Positions 45,994 to 54,476 of a stretch of 64,000 bases of DNA are shown in pieces (within the stretch, counting starts at the first letter, position 1; each line of letters opens with the position of its first letter). Both the position numbers and the translations under genes were made by a program. Source of the DNA: Mycobacterium ahvazicum (lineage in GTDB: Bacteria; Actinomycetota; Actinomycetes; Mycobacteriales; Mycobacteriaceae); NCBI RefSeq assembly GCF_900176255.2, contig NZ_FXEG02000003.1, forward strand, positions 744,001 through 808,000. Reading direction: 5' to 3'. Under the pieces are notes generated by a model. It ran no database searches, was not told the origin of the DNA, and saw only the letters and a program-made list of their open reading frames with translations.

Positions 45994-46554
45994 GTGGCCG
46001 GTTTGCGCCGCAAACTGCTCCTCGAGGCCGCCGCCGACCTGTTCGCGCGGCAAGGCTTTCACGCCGTGGGCATCGACGACATCGGTGCCGCAGCAGGGGT
46101 GAGCGGGCCGGCCGTCTACCGGCACTTTCAGAACAAGGACGCGATCCTGCGCGAGTTATGCGACGCCGCCATGACTGAGCTGCTGGCCGGCGCCCGGCGC
46201 GCCACCAACGCCGGCACACCGACGGAGGTCCTGCACGCCCTTGTCGACCTACACGCGGCCTTCGGCGCGCGACGACGCGGCCTGTTGGCCGTCTACGCCC
46301 GCGAGCACCGCTCGCTGTCGCCGCTGGCGACCCGCGCCCTGCGACGCCGACAGCACAGCTACGAGTCCATCTGGGTCGACGCGCTCGTACGAGCACGCGG
46401 CGATCTGGACCGTGAGCGCGCACAGGGCCTGGTCGCCGCCGTGCTGTCATTGCTCAACGCGTCCGCGCACATGCCGGCGTCGCTGGACGACGCGACGATC
46501 GAGGCGATGCTGGCCGCCGCGGCCACTGCAGCGCTGTTCAGCGGCGCGCCGTGA
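45994..46554 (+). CDS. TetR family transcriptional regulator
   Basis: A 186-residue TetR protein. It starts at GTG 45994 behind AGGAGG. HTH: VGIDDIGAAAGVSGPAVYRHFQNKDAIL; the C-terminal half includes YAREHRSLSPLATRALRRRQHSY. This form resembles actinobacterial fatty-acid and branched-chain catabolism repressors (KstR2/FadR-like). It ends the carboxylase gene set, so it is the best candidate for the operator at 39277-39302. Confidence 0.88.
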   Translation: MAGLRRKLLLEAAADLFARQGFHAVGIDDIGAAAGVSGPAVYRHFQNKDAILRELCDAAMTELLAGARRATNAGTPTEVLHALVDLHAAFGARRRGLLAVYAREHRSLSPLATRALRRRQHSYESIWVDALVRARGDLDRERAQGLVAAVLSLLNASAHMPASLDDATIEAMLAAAATAALFSGAP

Positions 46555-46587
46555 CCGGATTTCGGCGTGGCGGTCGGCTGAGTCCCC

Positions 46588-46660
46588 TCAGGGGTTGAAG
46601 CCGCCCCAGCATTGCACGACCTGTCCGCTGACGTAGTCGGACTCGGGGATACACAGCGGC
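46588..46660 (-). pseudogene. C-terminal relic of an SDR gene
   Basis: On the minus strand the frame reads IPESDYVSGQVVQCWGGFNP then stop, a typical C terminus of a mycobacterial SDR. Upstream of about 46660 the frame is lost. The IS481-like element begins at 46664, but its flanks show simple CTAG duplications and no SDR 5' part continues on the other side, so the SDR had been truncated before the insertion. Confidence 0.7.
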
Positions 46661-46663
46661 TAG

Positions 46664-47762
46664 GTGTCGTGACCTGGGAGGTTGTTGACGGCGTGGCTGC
46701 TTGAAATTGGGAGGACCTCCTGACGGAGTGGATGTGTCTGGCATTCACCCGTAGGAGGTCCTCGTGTCTCACGCTAACGCCCGTACCAACGTGTTCGCTC
46801 GTCGCCTGATCGTTGAGCGTGTCGCTGCTGGTTGGCCGCCTGCGCATGTGGCTGAGCAACTGGGGATTTCGCGCGCGACGGTGTACAAGTGGCTGCGCCG
46901 ATATGCCGAGGGAGGCGGGGACGCGGCGTTGGCCGACCGGTCGTCGCGGCCGATCCGGATGCCGCAGCGCACCAGTAATCGGGTCGAGCAGAAAGTGCTT
47001 GCCGCTCGGCGCCGCCGCAAGCGTGGCGCGGTGGTGCTGGCCGCCGAACTGGATCTGAATCCGTCCACGGTCGGACGGATCCTGGCACGCCATGAGGTGC
47101 CGCATCTGTCTGACATCGACCCGATCACCGGTGAGTCGGTGCGCTTCTCGCGGCGCAGCGCCCACCGCTACGAACACCGCACACCCGGATCACTGGTCCA
47201 TGTCGACGTCAAAAAGCTCGGCCGCATCCCGGCAGGTGGCGGATGGCGCCTGCACGGCCGCCATGCCCCGGTCTCCGTTGCCCACAGGAACAAGACGGTC
47301 AGGATCGGCTACGACTACGTGCACACGGCCATCGATGACCACTCCCGGTTGGCTTACAGCGAAGTACTGCCCAACGAGAAGGACCTGACCTGCGCTGGAT
47401 TCCTGCACCGGGCGCTGACCTGGTTCGCCGGCCACGGCGTGCGCGTACGGCGTCTGCTCACCGACAACGCGTGGGTCTACCGGCGCGGCACGAACTGGGG
47501 CTGGGTGTGCTCGGCTTGGCAGCTCAAACGTCGATTCATCCGACCAGGATGTCCCTGGACCAACGGCAAAGCCGAGCGCTTCAACCGGACCCTGCTCACC
47601 GAATGGGCCTACGCCCGCCCCTGGACCAGCAACAGCTTCCGTAAAAGCGGTCTTGACCGATTCCTTCGCCGCTACAACACTCAACGAGGCCACTCCGCCC
47701 TCGGCGGGAAACCACCCATCAGCCGGCTCGCCGCCTGACAACAACGTGTCGGGTCACGACAG
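46664..47762 (+). mobile_element. IS481-like insertion sequence
   Basis: About 1.1 kb. The ends carry inverted repeats TGTCGTGACC (from 46665) and GGTCACGACA (to 47761). CTAG flanks both sides (46660-46663 and 47763-47766), a likely 4-bp target duplication. It carries one transposase gene and appears intact. Confidence 0.85.
46764..47738 (+). CDS. IS481-family transposase
   Basis: A 324-residue DDE transposase. N-terminal HTH (AEQLGISRATVYKWLRRYAEGG), then the core with Asp in LVHVDVKKLGRI, Asp in RLLTDNAWVYR and Glu in NGKAERFNRTL. It starts at GTG 46764. The frame is complete, so the element may still be active. Confidence 0.95.
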   Translation: MSHANARTNVFARRLIVERVAAGWPPAHVAEQLGISRATVYKWLRRYAEGGGDAALADRSSRPIRMPQRTSNRVEQKVLAARRRRKRGAVVLAAELDLNPSTVGRILARHEVPHLSDIDPITGESVRFSRRSAHRYEHRTPGSLVHVDVKKLGRIPAGGGWRLHGRHAPVSVAHRNKTVRIGYDYVHTAIDDHSRLAYSEVLPNEKDLTCAGFLHRALTWFAGHGVRVRRLLTDNAWVYRRGTNWGWVCSAWQLKRRFIRPGCPWTNGKAERFNRTLLTEWAYARPWTSNSFRKSGLDRFLRRYNTQRGHSALGGKPPISRLAA

Positions 47763-47792
47763 CTAGACGGTGCGGCGCGCGCACCGGATTGT

Positions 47793-49517
47793 TCAGCGTG
47801 TGTCGAGCAGCGATTCGGGAATGTCCACCACACGGGACCGCACGTACTCCCCCAGCCCCTTGGCCTGCGCGTCCGGCCGGGTCGAGGAGGCCACCCCGTC
47901 ACCGAGCAAACCGTGCACGACCACGTTGAGGGCGCGCAGGTTCGGCAGTTCGAAGCGCTCGATGCGCAGGTCCGCCGTCTCCGGCCCGAGCAGTGTGCGC
48001 AGCCGCTCGACGCTGAGGTAGTCGCGCGCCCACGCGTAGCCAGGGTCGTCGCGTGCCCACAGGCCGAGGTTGGCGTTGCCGCCCTTGTCTCCGGACCGCG
48101 CGCCGAGTACCGACCCGAGCGGTGCGCGCCGCGTCGGCCCGGACGGCACCGGCAGGTTCGCGGGCGGCGCGATCTCGGCGGGCGGAACGGCACCGGTCGG
48201 CGGGTCGGAGATTTCGTGCCGTGTGCCGTTGGCGTCGACGAGTACGTGCGTGAGGGCCGAGCGCGGCACGTGGGCCGGCCGGTAGACGCCGAAGGCGGTC
48301 TCCGAGGACGGTGGCGTGGTGGTGTGGAAGCCGGCGAAACCGGCCAGAGCGATCTCCATGACCCCGCCGGAGAAGGCCCGGCCCACCTTGCACGGGTCGG
48401 CGTCCTTGACCGTCACACGCAGGTGCGCGCAGGCTTGCTCGTTCGTCGGGGCATCGGAGACGTCGAAGCGCAGCAGTTTCACGTCGACCTCGTCGAAGGC
48501 TTCCCGCCCGCCGAGAACGTCGAAAAGCTGCTGCTCGGCGAAGGCGGCCTTCGCCTCGATGTCCAGGCCGGTGAGCACCATGGTCATCGTGTTACGGAAG
48601 CCGCCCACCTCATTCAACGCCACCTTCAACGTGTCCGGCGGCGGACTGCCTTTAGTGTTGCTGATCGCGACGCGGTGCTCACCCTGTTGAGCCAGGCGGA
48701 TGGTGTCGAAGTGGGCGACGACGTCGGGGCCGAGGTAGGCAGGTTCAGCGATCTCGTAGAGCAGCTGGGCGGTGACCGTGCCGACTGAGACCAATCCCCC
48801 CGTGCCGGGATGCTTCGTGATCACCGAAGAGCCGTCCTCGGCGACCTCGGCGATCGGAAACCCCGGGTAGCGGCGGTCGGTGATCTCGTTGAGGAACGCG
48901 TAGTTGCCGCCCGTCGCCTGAGGGCCGCACTCGATCACGTGCCCGGCGACGACCGCGCCCGCGAGCCGATCCCAGTCCTCGGGCGCCCAGCTGTGCCACC
49001 AGGCAGCTGGACCGACGACCAGGGATGCGTCGGTGACCCGGCCGGTCACGACGACGTCGGCGCCCGAACGCAGCGCCTCGGTGATGCCCCAGGCGCCGAG
49101 GTAGGCGTTGGCCGATACCGGTTTGATGTCGCCGACGGGCGGCGTGATTGCGTGGAGGTCGCCACGTAGGTCGTCGCCCTCGACGTGTGCGACGCGCGCG
49201 GTGAGGCCGAGACGTGCGGACAGCTCGCGTAACGCGGCGGCCAAGCCGGCGGGATTCAGCCCGCCCGCGTTCGCGACGACCTTGATGCCACGATCGAGAC
49301 AGGTGCCCAGCACCTGTTCCATTTGGGTGAGGAAAGTCCGCGCGTACCCGCCGGCCGGGTCTTTGGCCTGGGCCTTGGCCAGGATGAGCATGGTCAGCTC
49401 GGCCAGGTAGTCACCGCACAGGACGTCGATCGGTCCGCCCTCGACCATCTCGCGGGCTGCGGCGATGCGGTCGCCGTAAAAGCCGGAGCAGTTGCCGATG
49501 CGAACCGGGACGCTCAC
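47793..49517 (-). CDS. AtuA-like protein (DUF1446), acyclic terpene utilisation family
   Basis: A 574-residue protein. The N-terminal AtuA/DUF1446 part reads VRIGNCSGFYGDR, then DVLCGDYLAELTM, GGLNPAGLAAALRE and ECGPQATGGNYAF. A C-terminal AtuA-like domain follows from about residue 460 (LGSVLGARSGDKGGNANLG). GTG 49517 overlaps the upstream stop (GTGA). AtuA is needed for citronellol/geranyl-CoA catabolism in Pseudomonas, with an unknown step; in M. tuberculosis an AtuA gene also lies near accD2. Confidence 0.88.
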   Translation of the reverse strand: MSVPVRIGNCSGFYGDRIAAAREMVEGGPIDVLCGDYLAELTMLILAKAQAKDPAGGYARTFLTQMEQVLGTCLDRGIKVVANAGGLNPAGLAAALRELSARLGLTARVAHVEGDDLRGDLHAITPPVGDIKPVSANAYLGAWGITEALRSGADVVVTGRVTDASLVVGPAAWWHSWAPEDWDRLAGAVVAGHVIECGPQATGGNYAFLNEITDRRYPGFPIAEVAEDGSSVITKHPGTGGLVSVGTVTAQLLYEIAEPAYLGPDVVAHFDTIRLAQQGEHRVAISNTKGSPPPDTLKVALNEVGGFRNTMTMVLTGLDIEAKAAFAEQQLFDVLGGREAFDEVDVKLLRFDVSDAPTNEQACAHLRVTVKDADPCKVGRAFSGGVMEIALAGFAGFHTTTPPSSETAFGVYRPAHVPRSALTHVLVDANGTRHEISDPPTGAVPPAEIAPPANLPVPSGPTRRAPLGSVLGARSGDKGGNANLGLWARDDPGYAWARDYLSVERLRTLLGPETADLRIERFELPNLRALNVVVHGLLGDGVASSTRPDAQAKGLGEYVRSRVVDIPESLLDTR

Positions 49518-50326
49518 CGCTGACCCCCTGCGAACTGGCCCGCCACGCGCCCGCCGCCAGGGGGCCCCGCGAAGGCCTGGGCGATCGCGAGCCACTGGTC
49601 GGCCAGCGGTCCGTCGGCGACCAAAGCGGTGTCGTCGCGGTGGCGGCGTTGGGTCACCAACAGGCAAAAGTCCAGCGCCGGCCCGCTCACGCGGTTGGCG
49701 GCGTCGGCTGGCCCCCACGTCCAGACGCTGCCGTCCGGAGCGGTCAGCTCGACGCGTACCGGGTCCGCGGGGAGGTCCCGACCGTTGGCCAGGTAGCTGA
49801 ACGCGCGCGCACCCACCCCGATGTGGGCCACGTGCCGCAGCCGTGCCGTGGCCTCGCGGGTCGCGCCGAGCGCGTCGACGATGTCCTGGCCGTGCGCCCA
49901 GGTCTCCATGAGTCGCGCTGTCAGCGACGAGACCGCGCTCATCGGCGGCCCGAACCACGGCAGGCGGGTCGCCGGGGCCATGTCCGCGAACGCCGCAACG
50001 AGGGCTGCACGCGACGTGTCGAACCACGCGAGCAGGTCGGCAGCCGGCATTTGACGGTAGCGCTCGGCGATGACGTCGGGTGAGATGCTTCCGTCGGCCA
50101 TCATCGGCAGGTAGTCGCTGCTGAAACCGTCGGGGTCGGTGGCCGAGCGCACCGCCACGTCGTCGAAGAACGCCAGATGGCTGATCTGGTCGCGGATCGC
50201 CCAGCCCACGGCCGGAGTCGGTGCGTCCCAGCCGCGCGGACCTTCGGGCAGCGGTGCGACCAATCCGCGTAGGGCTGCCGTTTCGGCTTCGATGTCGGCG
50301 ATAACCGACTGCATGGTCACCGCCAT
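49514..50326 (-). CDS. TIGR03084-family DinB-like putative metal-binding protein
   Basis: A 270-residue protein with the mycothiol-dependent-maleylpyruvate-isomerase/DinB-like N-terminal fold: DQISHLAFFD, METWAHGQDIVDAL and RHVAHIGVGARAFSY provide the three histidine ligands. TIGR03084 proteins often accompany AtuA genes in actinobacteria. Its reaction is unknown; a thiol- or metal-dependent isomerase is possible. It is coupled to AtuA by GTGA overlap. Confidence 0.85.
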   Translation of the reverse strand: MAVTMQSVIADIEAETAALRGLVAPLPEGPRGWDAPTPAVGWAIRDQISHLAFFDDVAVRSATDPDGFSSDYLPMMADGSISPDVIAERYRQMPAADLLAWFDTSRAALVAAFADMAPATRLPWFGPPMSAVSSLTARLMETWAHGQDIVDALGATREATARLRHVAHIGVGARAFSYLANGRDLPADPVRVELTAPDGSVWTWGPADAANRVSGPALDFCLLVTQRRHRDDTALVADGPLADQWLAIAQAFAGPPGGGRVAGQFAGGQR

Positions 50327-50327
50327 G

Positions 50328-51094
50328 TCAGCGTCCCTTCCACTGTGGTGCGCGCTTCTCGCGGAACGCCGTCGGGCCTTCCTGCGCGTCGTCGCTCAGA
50401 TAGACCGGCTCCCAGATCTCGTCGGCCAGGTCGTAGGCGGCGGCGAGGTGGTGCTGCGCCGAGAGGTACACGGTGCGCTTGGCCGCGAGCACCGATAGCG
50501 GTGCGTTCGCGGCGATGCTGAGCGCCAACTGCTGGGTACGCTCGCGCAACTGATCGGCCGGCACCACCTCATTGACCAAGCCGACCTGGTGGGCGCGCTC
50601 GGCGGTGATCGGGTCGCCGGTCAGCAGGATCTGCATGGCAACGCGTGGGGAACCAGCCACGATAGCGGTGCCGCCCAGGGCGACCCGCGGCCGACTTTGA
50701 CCTCGCTGACGGCGAAGGTCGCGTGTTCGGCAGCCACGACCAGGTCGCACTGCTGCGCGAGCAGGAAGCCCCCGGCGAACGCGACACCGTTGACGGCCGC
50801 GATCGTCGGCTTCGCGACATCGATGTTGCGGCCGAACTGCGGAGCGAAGTCCTTCGGGGGCACCTTGAGCGCGTTCTGCGCCATCTCCTTCAAGTCCCCG
50901 CCGGCGCAGAACGCCTTATCGCCCGCGCCGGTGAGGACCAGCACCCTAGCCGCGTCGTCGTCATTGAAGCGGCGTACCGCGTCGAAAAGCCCCGCGCGCA
51001 CAGCGTTGTTCAGCGCGTTGCGCGCCTCGGGCCGGTTGATCGTCAGCCAGGCCACGCTGTCGACGACCTCGTAGCGGATCGCTTGCTCGGCCAC
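50328..51094 (-). pseudogene. Enoyl-CoA hydratase (EchA-like) with a -1 frameshift
   Basis: The N-terminal part from GTG 51094 (GGAGG upstream) reads as a normal crotonase (RPEARNALNN, FCAGGDLKEM, NGVAFAGGFLLA, FAVSEVKVGRGSPWAAPLSW). Near 50640-50650 the frame breaks, and the C-terminal part (RVAMQILLTGDPITAERA, then LVNEVVP) continues in another frame to 50328. One base appears lost in CTGGTTCCCCACGCG. It may be a real mutation or a sequencing error; the sequence is otherwise well conserved and resembles EchA7. Confidence 0.82.
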
Positions 51095-51137
51095 CGAGCC
51101 TCCGTCCCTCACCGTCGCCCCGGATGTGAGCGGCAGT

Positions 51138-51608
51138 TCACCCCGGCACCTCGACAAACGGGTCGGCCAGCTCAACGGTGGCTTCACTCGGCACACACGG
51201 ACCATCTTCGCTCGAGACGAGCAACTCGAGGTCGACGAGGCGCCGTCCACCATCCTCGCGTTTGGCCACGACCTTGCCGCTCAGAGTCGCGGTCTGGCCC
51301 GGATAGATCGACCGGATCATCGAGATTCTGCGGCGCCGGATCAGCGCGTCGGGTCCGGCCCACTCGTTGAGGCCGCGGTCGATGAAGCCATGGAAGAAGA
51401 GGGTCGACAGGTAGATCGTGCGCTGGCCCTGGCTGCGCGCGTACTCGGGGTCGTGGTGACCGGGGAACCAGTCCCACGTCGAAGCCGCGTTCATGCAGAT
51501 GCGCTTGTAGCTGATCTCGATCGAGACGGGCGTCAGGGTGTCGCCGACGGCGATGTCCTCGAACCGCACGGGGAAGCGGACCATGCTGTGCTCGGTGGAG
51601 TCGTTCAT
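51138..51608 (-). CDS. MaoC-like hydratase, hot-dog fold (subunit A)
   Basis: A 156-residue single hot-dog protein. The segment FPVRFEDIAVGDTLTPVSIEISYKR... and GLNEWAGPDALIRRRRISMIRSIYPGQTATLSGKV fits MaoC-type folds; the usual Asp/His hydratase motif is not clear, so it may be the non-catalytic partner of the neighbouring protein, as in ChsH1/ChsH2-type heterodimers. It overlaps the upstream gene by 4 bp. Confidence 0.78.
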   Translation of the reverse strand: MNDSTEHSMVRFPVRFEDIAVGDTLTPVSIEISYKRICMNAASTWDWFPGHHDPEYARSQGQRTIYLSTLFFHGFIDRGLNEWAGPDALIRRRRISMIRSIYPGQTATLSGKVVAKREDGGRRLVDLELLVSSEDGPCVPSEATVELADPFVEVPG

Positions 51609-52132
51609 GATGCGCCTTCACTATCGGCGGTGTCGTATCGGAACAGCACGTTGGTGTTGCGGCCGATGACCTCACCGTGCTGGTCGGAGAACGTGCTCAC
51701 CGTAGTGATGAACACGCCGGTGCCCACCCGCGTCGTCTTCGGCTCGGAGATCGAGGCGATCTCCTCCACGATCGACACGTGATCGCCCACCCGGGGCCGG
51801 CGTTCGAACTCCGTCGTCGTTGAGGCGTTGATGATGTGGTGGCCCGGCAACGGGACACTGAGCGCGAACATCATGTCGGCACGCGCTAGGTACTCGGGCA
51901 CCCACTGCGGCGCGAAGCCGAGGCTCATCAGCAGCCCGGGCGGGCAGTCCTCACCCTCCCAGTAACGGGGGTTCGCGTCCTCGACGAGCGAGCAGTAGTA
52001 CAACACCATCGAGCGATCGATCGGGAACCACGCACGCCGCGGCTCGGAGCGATGACCGACCCACGCCCGGCCTTCGTCGAAGGTCCCGAACGTCATGCCG
52101 AGGCCGGTGACGTCGCTCGTCGGCGCGCTCAC
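51605..52132 (-). CDS. MaoC-like FAS1-type dehydratase (N-terminal half type)
   Basis: A 175-residue hot-dog protein with SLVEDANPRYWEGEDCPPGLLMS and GHHIINASTTTEFERRPRVGDHVS, the form of N-terminal-MaoC domain proteins (PF13452). It is coupled to genes on both sides by 4-bp overlaps. It probably pairs with another hot-dog protein of the operon to hydrate an enoyl-CoA with a bulky chain. Confidence 0.85.
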   Translation of the reverse strand: MSAPTSDVTGLGMTFGTFDEGRAWVGHRSEPRRAWFPIDRSMVLYYCSLVEDANPRYWEGEDCPPGLLMSLGFAPQWVPEYLARADMMFALSVPLPGHHIINASTTTEFERRPRVGDHVSIVEEIASISEPKTTRVGTGVFITTVSTFSDQHGEVIGRNTNVLFRYDTADSEGAS

Positions 52133-52554
52133 CGGGCCACCTGCACGACGGCGCTCCCTTTTATCACGGGTTCGCCGGACTGGCGCGTGACCACGAGTTC
52201 GAGGTCGGCCACCTGCTGCCCTCCGGCCTCGCGCACACCGGTGACCCTGCCGCCGAAGCTGAGCAGGTCACCGGGCCATACCTGACCGGTGAACCGGATG
52301 CGGAACGAGCGGATGTTGGCCAGCCCCACCCAGGCGGTCAGCCGCTGCGCGAGCACACCGCCGTGCAGCAGTCCCATGCCGAACACACCGGGCATGCCGG
52401 CCGCGCGGGCGAACTCTTCGTCGTGGTGGATCGGGTTGAAGTCGCCGCCGGAGCCGGCGTAGCGAACGATGTGCGAGCGCGTCAGCGGGCCGAACTGTGA
52501 GGTCGGCATCTCGTCGCCGATGGCCAACGCCACCGGCGCGGGGGATGTCGTCAT
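52129..52554 (-). CDS. MaoC-family enoyl-CoA hydratase (catalytic type)
   Basis: A 141-residue MaoC protein. The hydratase motif YAGSGGDFNPIHHDEEFARAAG has the expected Asp and His, followed by FGMGLLHGG. ATG 52554 overlaps the upstream stop (ATGA). This subunit should hold the active site and probably forms a heteromer with the 52551-53006 product. Confidence 0.88.
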   Translation of the reverse strand: MTTSPAPVALAIGDEMPTSQFGPLTRSHIVRYAGSGGDFNPIHHDEEFARAAGMPGVFGMGLLHGGVLAQRLTAWVGLANIRSFRIRFTGQVWPGDLLSFGGRVTGVREAGGQQVADLELVVTRQSGEPVIKGSAVVQVAR

Positions 52555-53006
52555 TGGGTGGAGCCTCCGGTTTCGATCAAGACGTCGGTCTGGCGCACGA
52601 CGAGCTCGTCGCGCTGGTTGGTGAAGTCGGTCTCGATCGTCACGATTGTCATGATGCCGCCGCGCTTCCCCTCGCGGCTGGTCACGTTCGACACCCGACG
52701 CGTCTCGGTGAGCTCGTCGCCGACGAACACCGGCGCGAAATACTCCCAGCCGCACTCACCGTGCAGTACGCGGCGCAGGTCGAGCCCGAGGGCGCCGAAC
52801 ATGTCGTCGGCGCGCCAGTGAGCCGAGGAGACGACGAAGGTCGGCGGAGCGGGGATCGCGCTGAAGCCGGCGGCCCGGGCCGCTGCGGCGTCCTGGTAGA
52901 TCGGGTCGCGGTCGCCGAGCGAAAGCGCGAACTCGCGCACTTTGGACCGGTCGACGGGAAATGTGGTGCTCCCGAGTTGCGTGCCGATAAGCGAGGCGTC
53001 AGCCAC
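52551..53006 (-). CDS. MaoC-like FAS1-type dehydratase (N-terminal half type)
   Basis: A 151-residue PF13452-type hot-dog protein: VDRSKVREFALSLGDRDPIYQD and APPTFVVSSAHW, with ECGWEYFAPVFVGDELTETRRV. It precedes the catalytic MaoC gene with an ATGA overlap, the typical order of two-gene (R)-hydratase heterodimers in actinobacteria. The first 8 bp overlap the end of the LLM gene. Confidence 0.87.
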   Translation of the reverse strand: MADASLIGTQLGSTTFPVDRSKVREFALSLGDRDPIYQDAAAARAAGFSAIPAPPTFVVSSAHWRADDMFGALGLDLRRVLHGECGWEYFAPVFVGDELTETRRVSNVTSREGKRGGIMTIVTIETDFTNQRDELVVRQTDVLIETGGSTQ

Positions 53007-54042
53007 TCTGGTCTCCTTTCCCGCCGGCTAGAGCCGGCGCACAATCGCGGATGAGGTTGCCGAGGTTCTCGGCGATGCGTTCGGGTGCGACCCCTATCGA
53101 GGGTGAGTACAGAACGATGTGGTCCAGCACGCCCTCGTAGCGACGCAGCCCGTCACGGACCTCGGCGGCGGTGCCGGCCACCGCCATCGCGTCAATCATG
53201 TCGTCGGTGACGGCAGCGAACATGGCCGGCAGGTCGCGCCGTGCGAACGCCTCGCGAATCGCCGCCCCCTGCCTGGCGAAGCCGCTCACATCGAGAACGT
53301 GCTCGTAGGTCTTCACCGAGGAGTAGAACGCGATCTGCTGCGCGGCCTCACGACGTGCGATCTGAGGGTCGTCGTGCACCGCGCAGATGACCATCGAGAC
53401 GATCTCAATGTCGGCGGGATCGCGTCCGGCCCGCTCCGCACCGCGCACGACGGCTGGGCGGGCGACCTCCTCGACGTAAGCCGTGGTGAACAGCGGATGA
53501 CCAGCCAACCCGTCGGCCACGCGCCCTGCCACCTCGCACATCCGCGGACGCACGCCCGCGGTGATGATCGGGATCGCTCGCTTCGGCGGCGCGACGTCGC
53601 CGGTTGGGACGAGATTCATCCGGTAGAAGCGCCCCTCATGGCGCACGGGGCCCTCGTGCAGGTTCCATATCCGACGCACGAGCGGGACCAGCTCCTCCAT
53701 GCGCAGAGCGGGAGCGGAGGTGTCCTCCACGCCGTGCCAGTCGCTCATCATGCGGCGTGTGCCGTTGCCGAGCCCGAGCACGACGCGCCCGCCTGAAAGC
53801 TCGTCGAGGTCACGCGCCTCTGTGGCGAGCACGAGCGGGCTGCGCCCGACGCCATACAGGATCGACGACCCGATGCGGCAGCGCTTTGTGCGCGCGGCCA
53901 TCGCGGCCATCGAGATCGAGCCCGAGCGCGAGTAGAACTCCGAGGCCCAGGCGGCGTCGAAGCCGGCGAGGTCGGTAGCCTCGGCCGTATCGACAAGGGT
54001 GACCAAGTCCGCGCCGAGCACCGAGACCCCGTACGTGCTCAC
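52999..54042 (-). CDS. LLM-class F420-dependent oxidoreductase
   Basis: A 347-residue luciferase-like (bacterial TIM-barrel) oxidoreductase: FDAAWASEFYSRSGSIS, GSSILYGVGRSPL, LDELSGGRVVLGLGNGT and the GEGRF-like HEGRFYRMN. In actinobacteria these enzymes use coenzyme F420 for hydride transfer on ketones, alkenes or CoA thioesters. It sits between the DUF35 and MaoC genes of the operon with 4-8 bp overlaps. Confidence 0.9.
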   Translation of the reverse strand: MSTYGVSVLGADLVTLVDTAEATDLAGFDAAWASEFYSRSGSISMAAMAARTKRCRIGSSILYGVGRSPLVLATEARDLDELSGGRVVLGLGNGTRRMMSDWHGVEDTSAPALRMEELVPLVRRIWNLHEGPVRHEGRFYRMNLVPTGDVAPPKRAIPIITAGVRPRMCEVAGRVADGLAGHPLFTTAYVEEVARPAVVRGAERAGRDPADIEIVSMVICAVHDDPQIARREAAQQIAFYSSVKTYEHVLDVSGFARQGAAIREAFARRDLPAMFAAVTDDMIDAMAVAGTAAEVRDGLRRYEGVLDHIVLYSPSIGVAPERIAENLGNLIRDCAPALAGGKGDQSG

Positions 54043-54476
54043 GACGCCGCCGGCCTGAATCGGACCAGCCCAAGGTCCTCGTTCACCCGCTCGAACACTG
54101 CGCGCACTCTTGCCCCGATCGCAACTTCATCTGGGGCCACGCCCTCGAGACTGGCCAACAACTGCGGCCCCTCGTCCAGACGAACGAGCACGACGACGTA
54201 CGGCTCGCTGCGCGGGAACGAGTCCCACGGGGGGCGGTACACCGGCGCGAAACTGACGATCTCACCAGTACCCGCCGCGGTCTCCCAGGCCAACTCACCG
54301 TCATGGCAGACGGGACACACCAGCCGCGGGTAGAGGAACGGGTGGCCGTTCGCGCACCGCTGGAAGACGAGTACGCCGCGGGCCGCTGCTGCGAAGTAGG
54401 GACGGTTGACATCGGTCAGCGGCGGCAGCGCCTCAGGATCGTGCAGACCGTCGAGGGAACTCGAAGCTGCGGTCAT
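54039..54476 (-). CDS. DUF35/OB-fold Zn-ribbon protein, thiolase or hydratase partner
   Basis: A 145-residue OB-fold protein. The N-terminal rubredoxin-like zinc ribbon shows RCANGHPFLYPRLVCPVCHDGE (Cys-x-x-x-His...Cys-x-x-Cys), then the OB-fold SFAPVYRPP. DUF35 proteins bind thiolase-like or MaoC partners, for example in steroid side-chain degradation where a DUF35 domain activates the Ltp2 aldolase. ATG 54476 overlaps the thiolase stop (TGATG), so the two are very probably one complex. Confidence 0.88.
   Translation of the reverse strand: MTAASSSLDGLHDPEALPPLTDVNRPYFAAAARGVLVFQRCANGHPFLYPRLVCPVCHDGELAWETAAGTGEIVSFAPVYRPPWDSFPRSEPYVVVLVRLDEGPQLLASLEGVAPDEVAIGARVRAVFERVNEDLGLVRFRPAAS

Noticed and set aside
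47913..48788. Plus-strand ORF opposite AtuA
   Set aside because: Antisense shadow in a high-GC gene; no start signal or conserved motif.
49518..50027. Longer AtuA reading frame with 170 extra N-terminal residues
   Set aside because: The extension is antisense-like Arg/Gly-rich translation over the TIGR03084 gene; the conserved start lies at GTG 49517 with a GTGA overlap.
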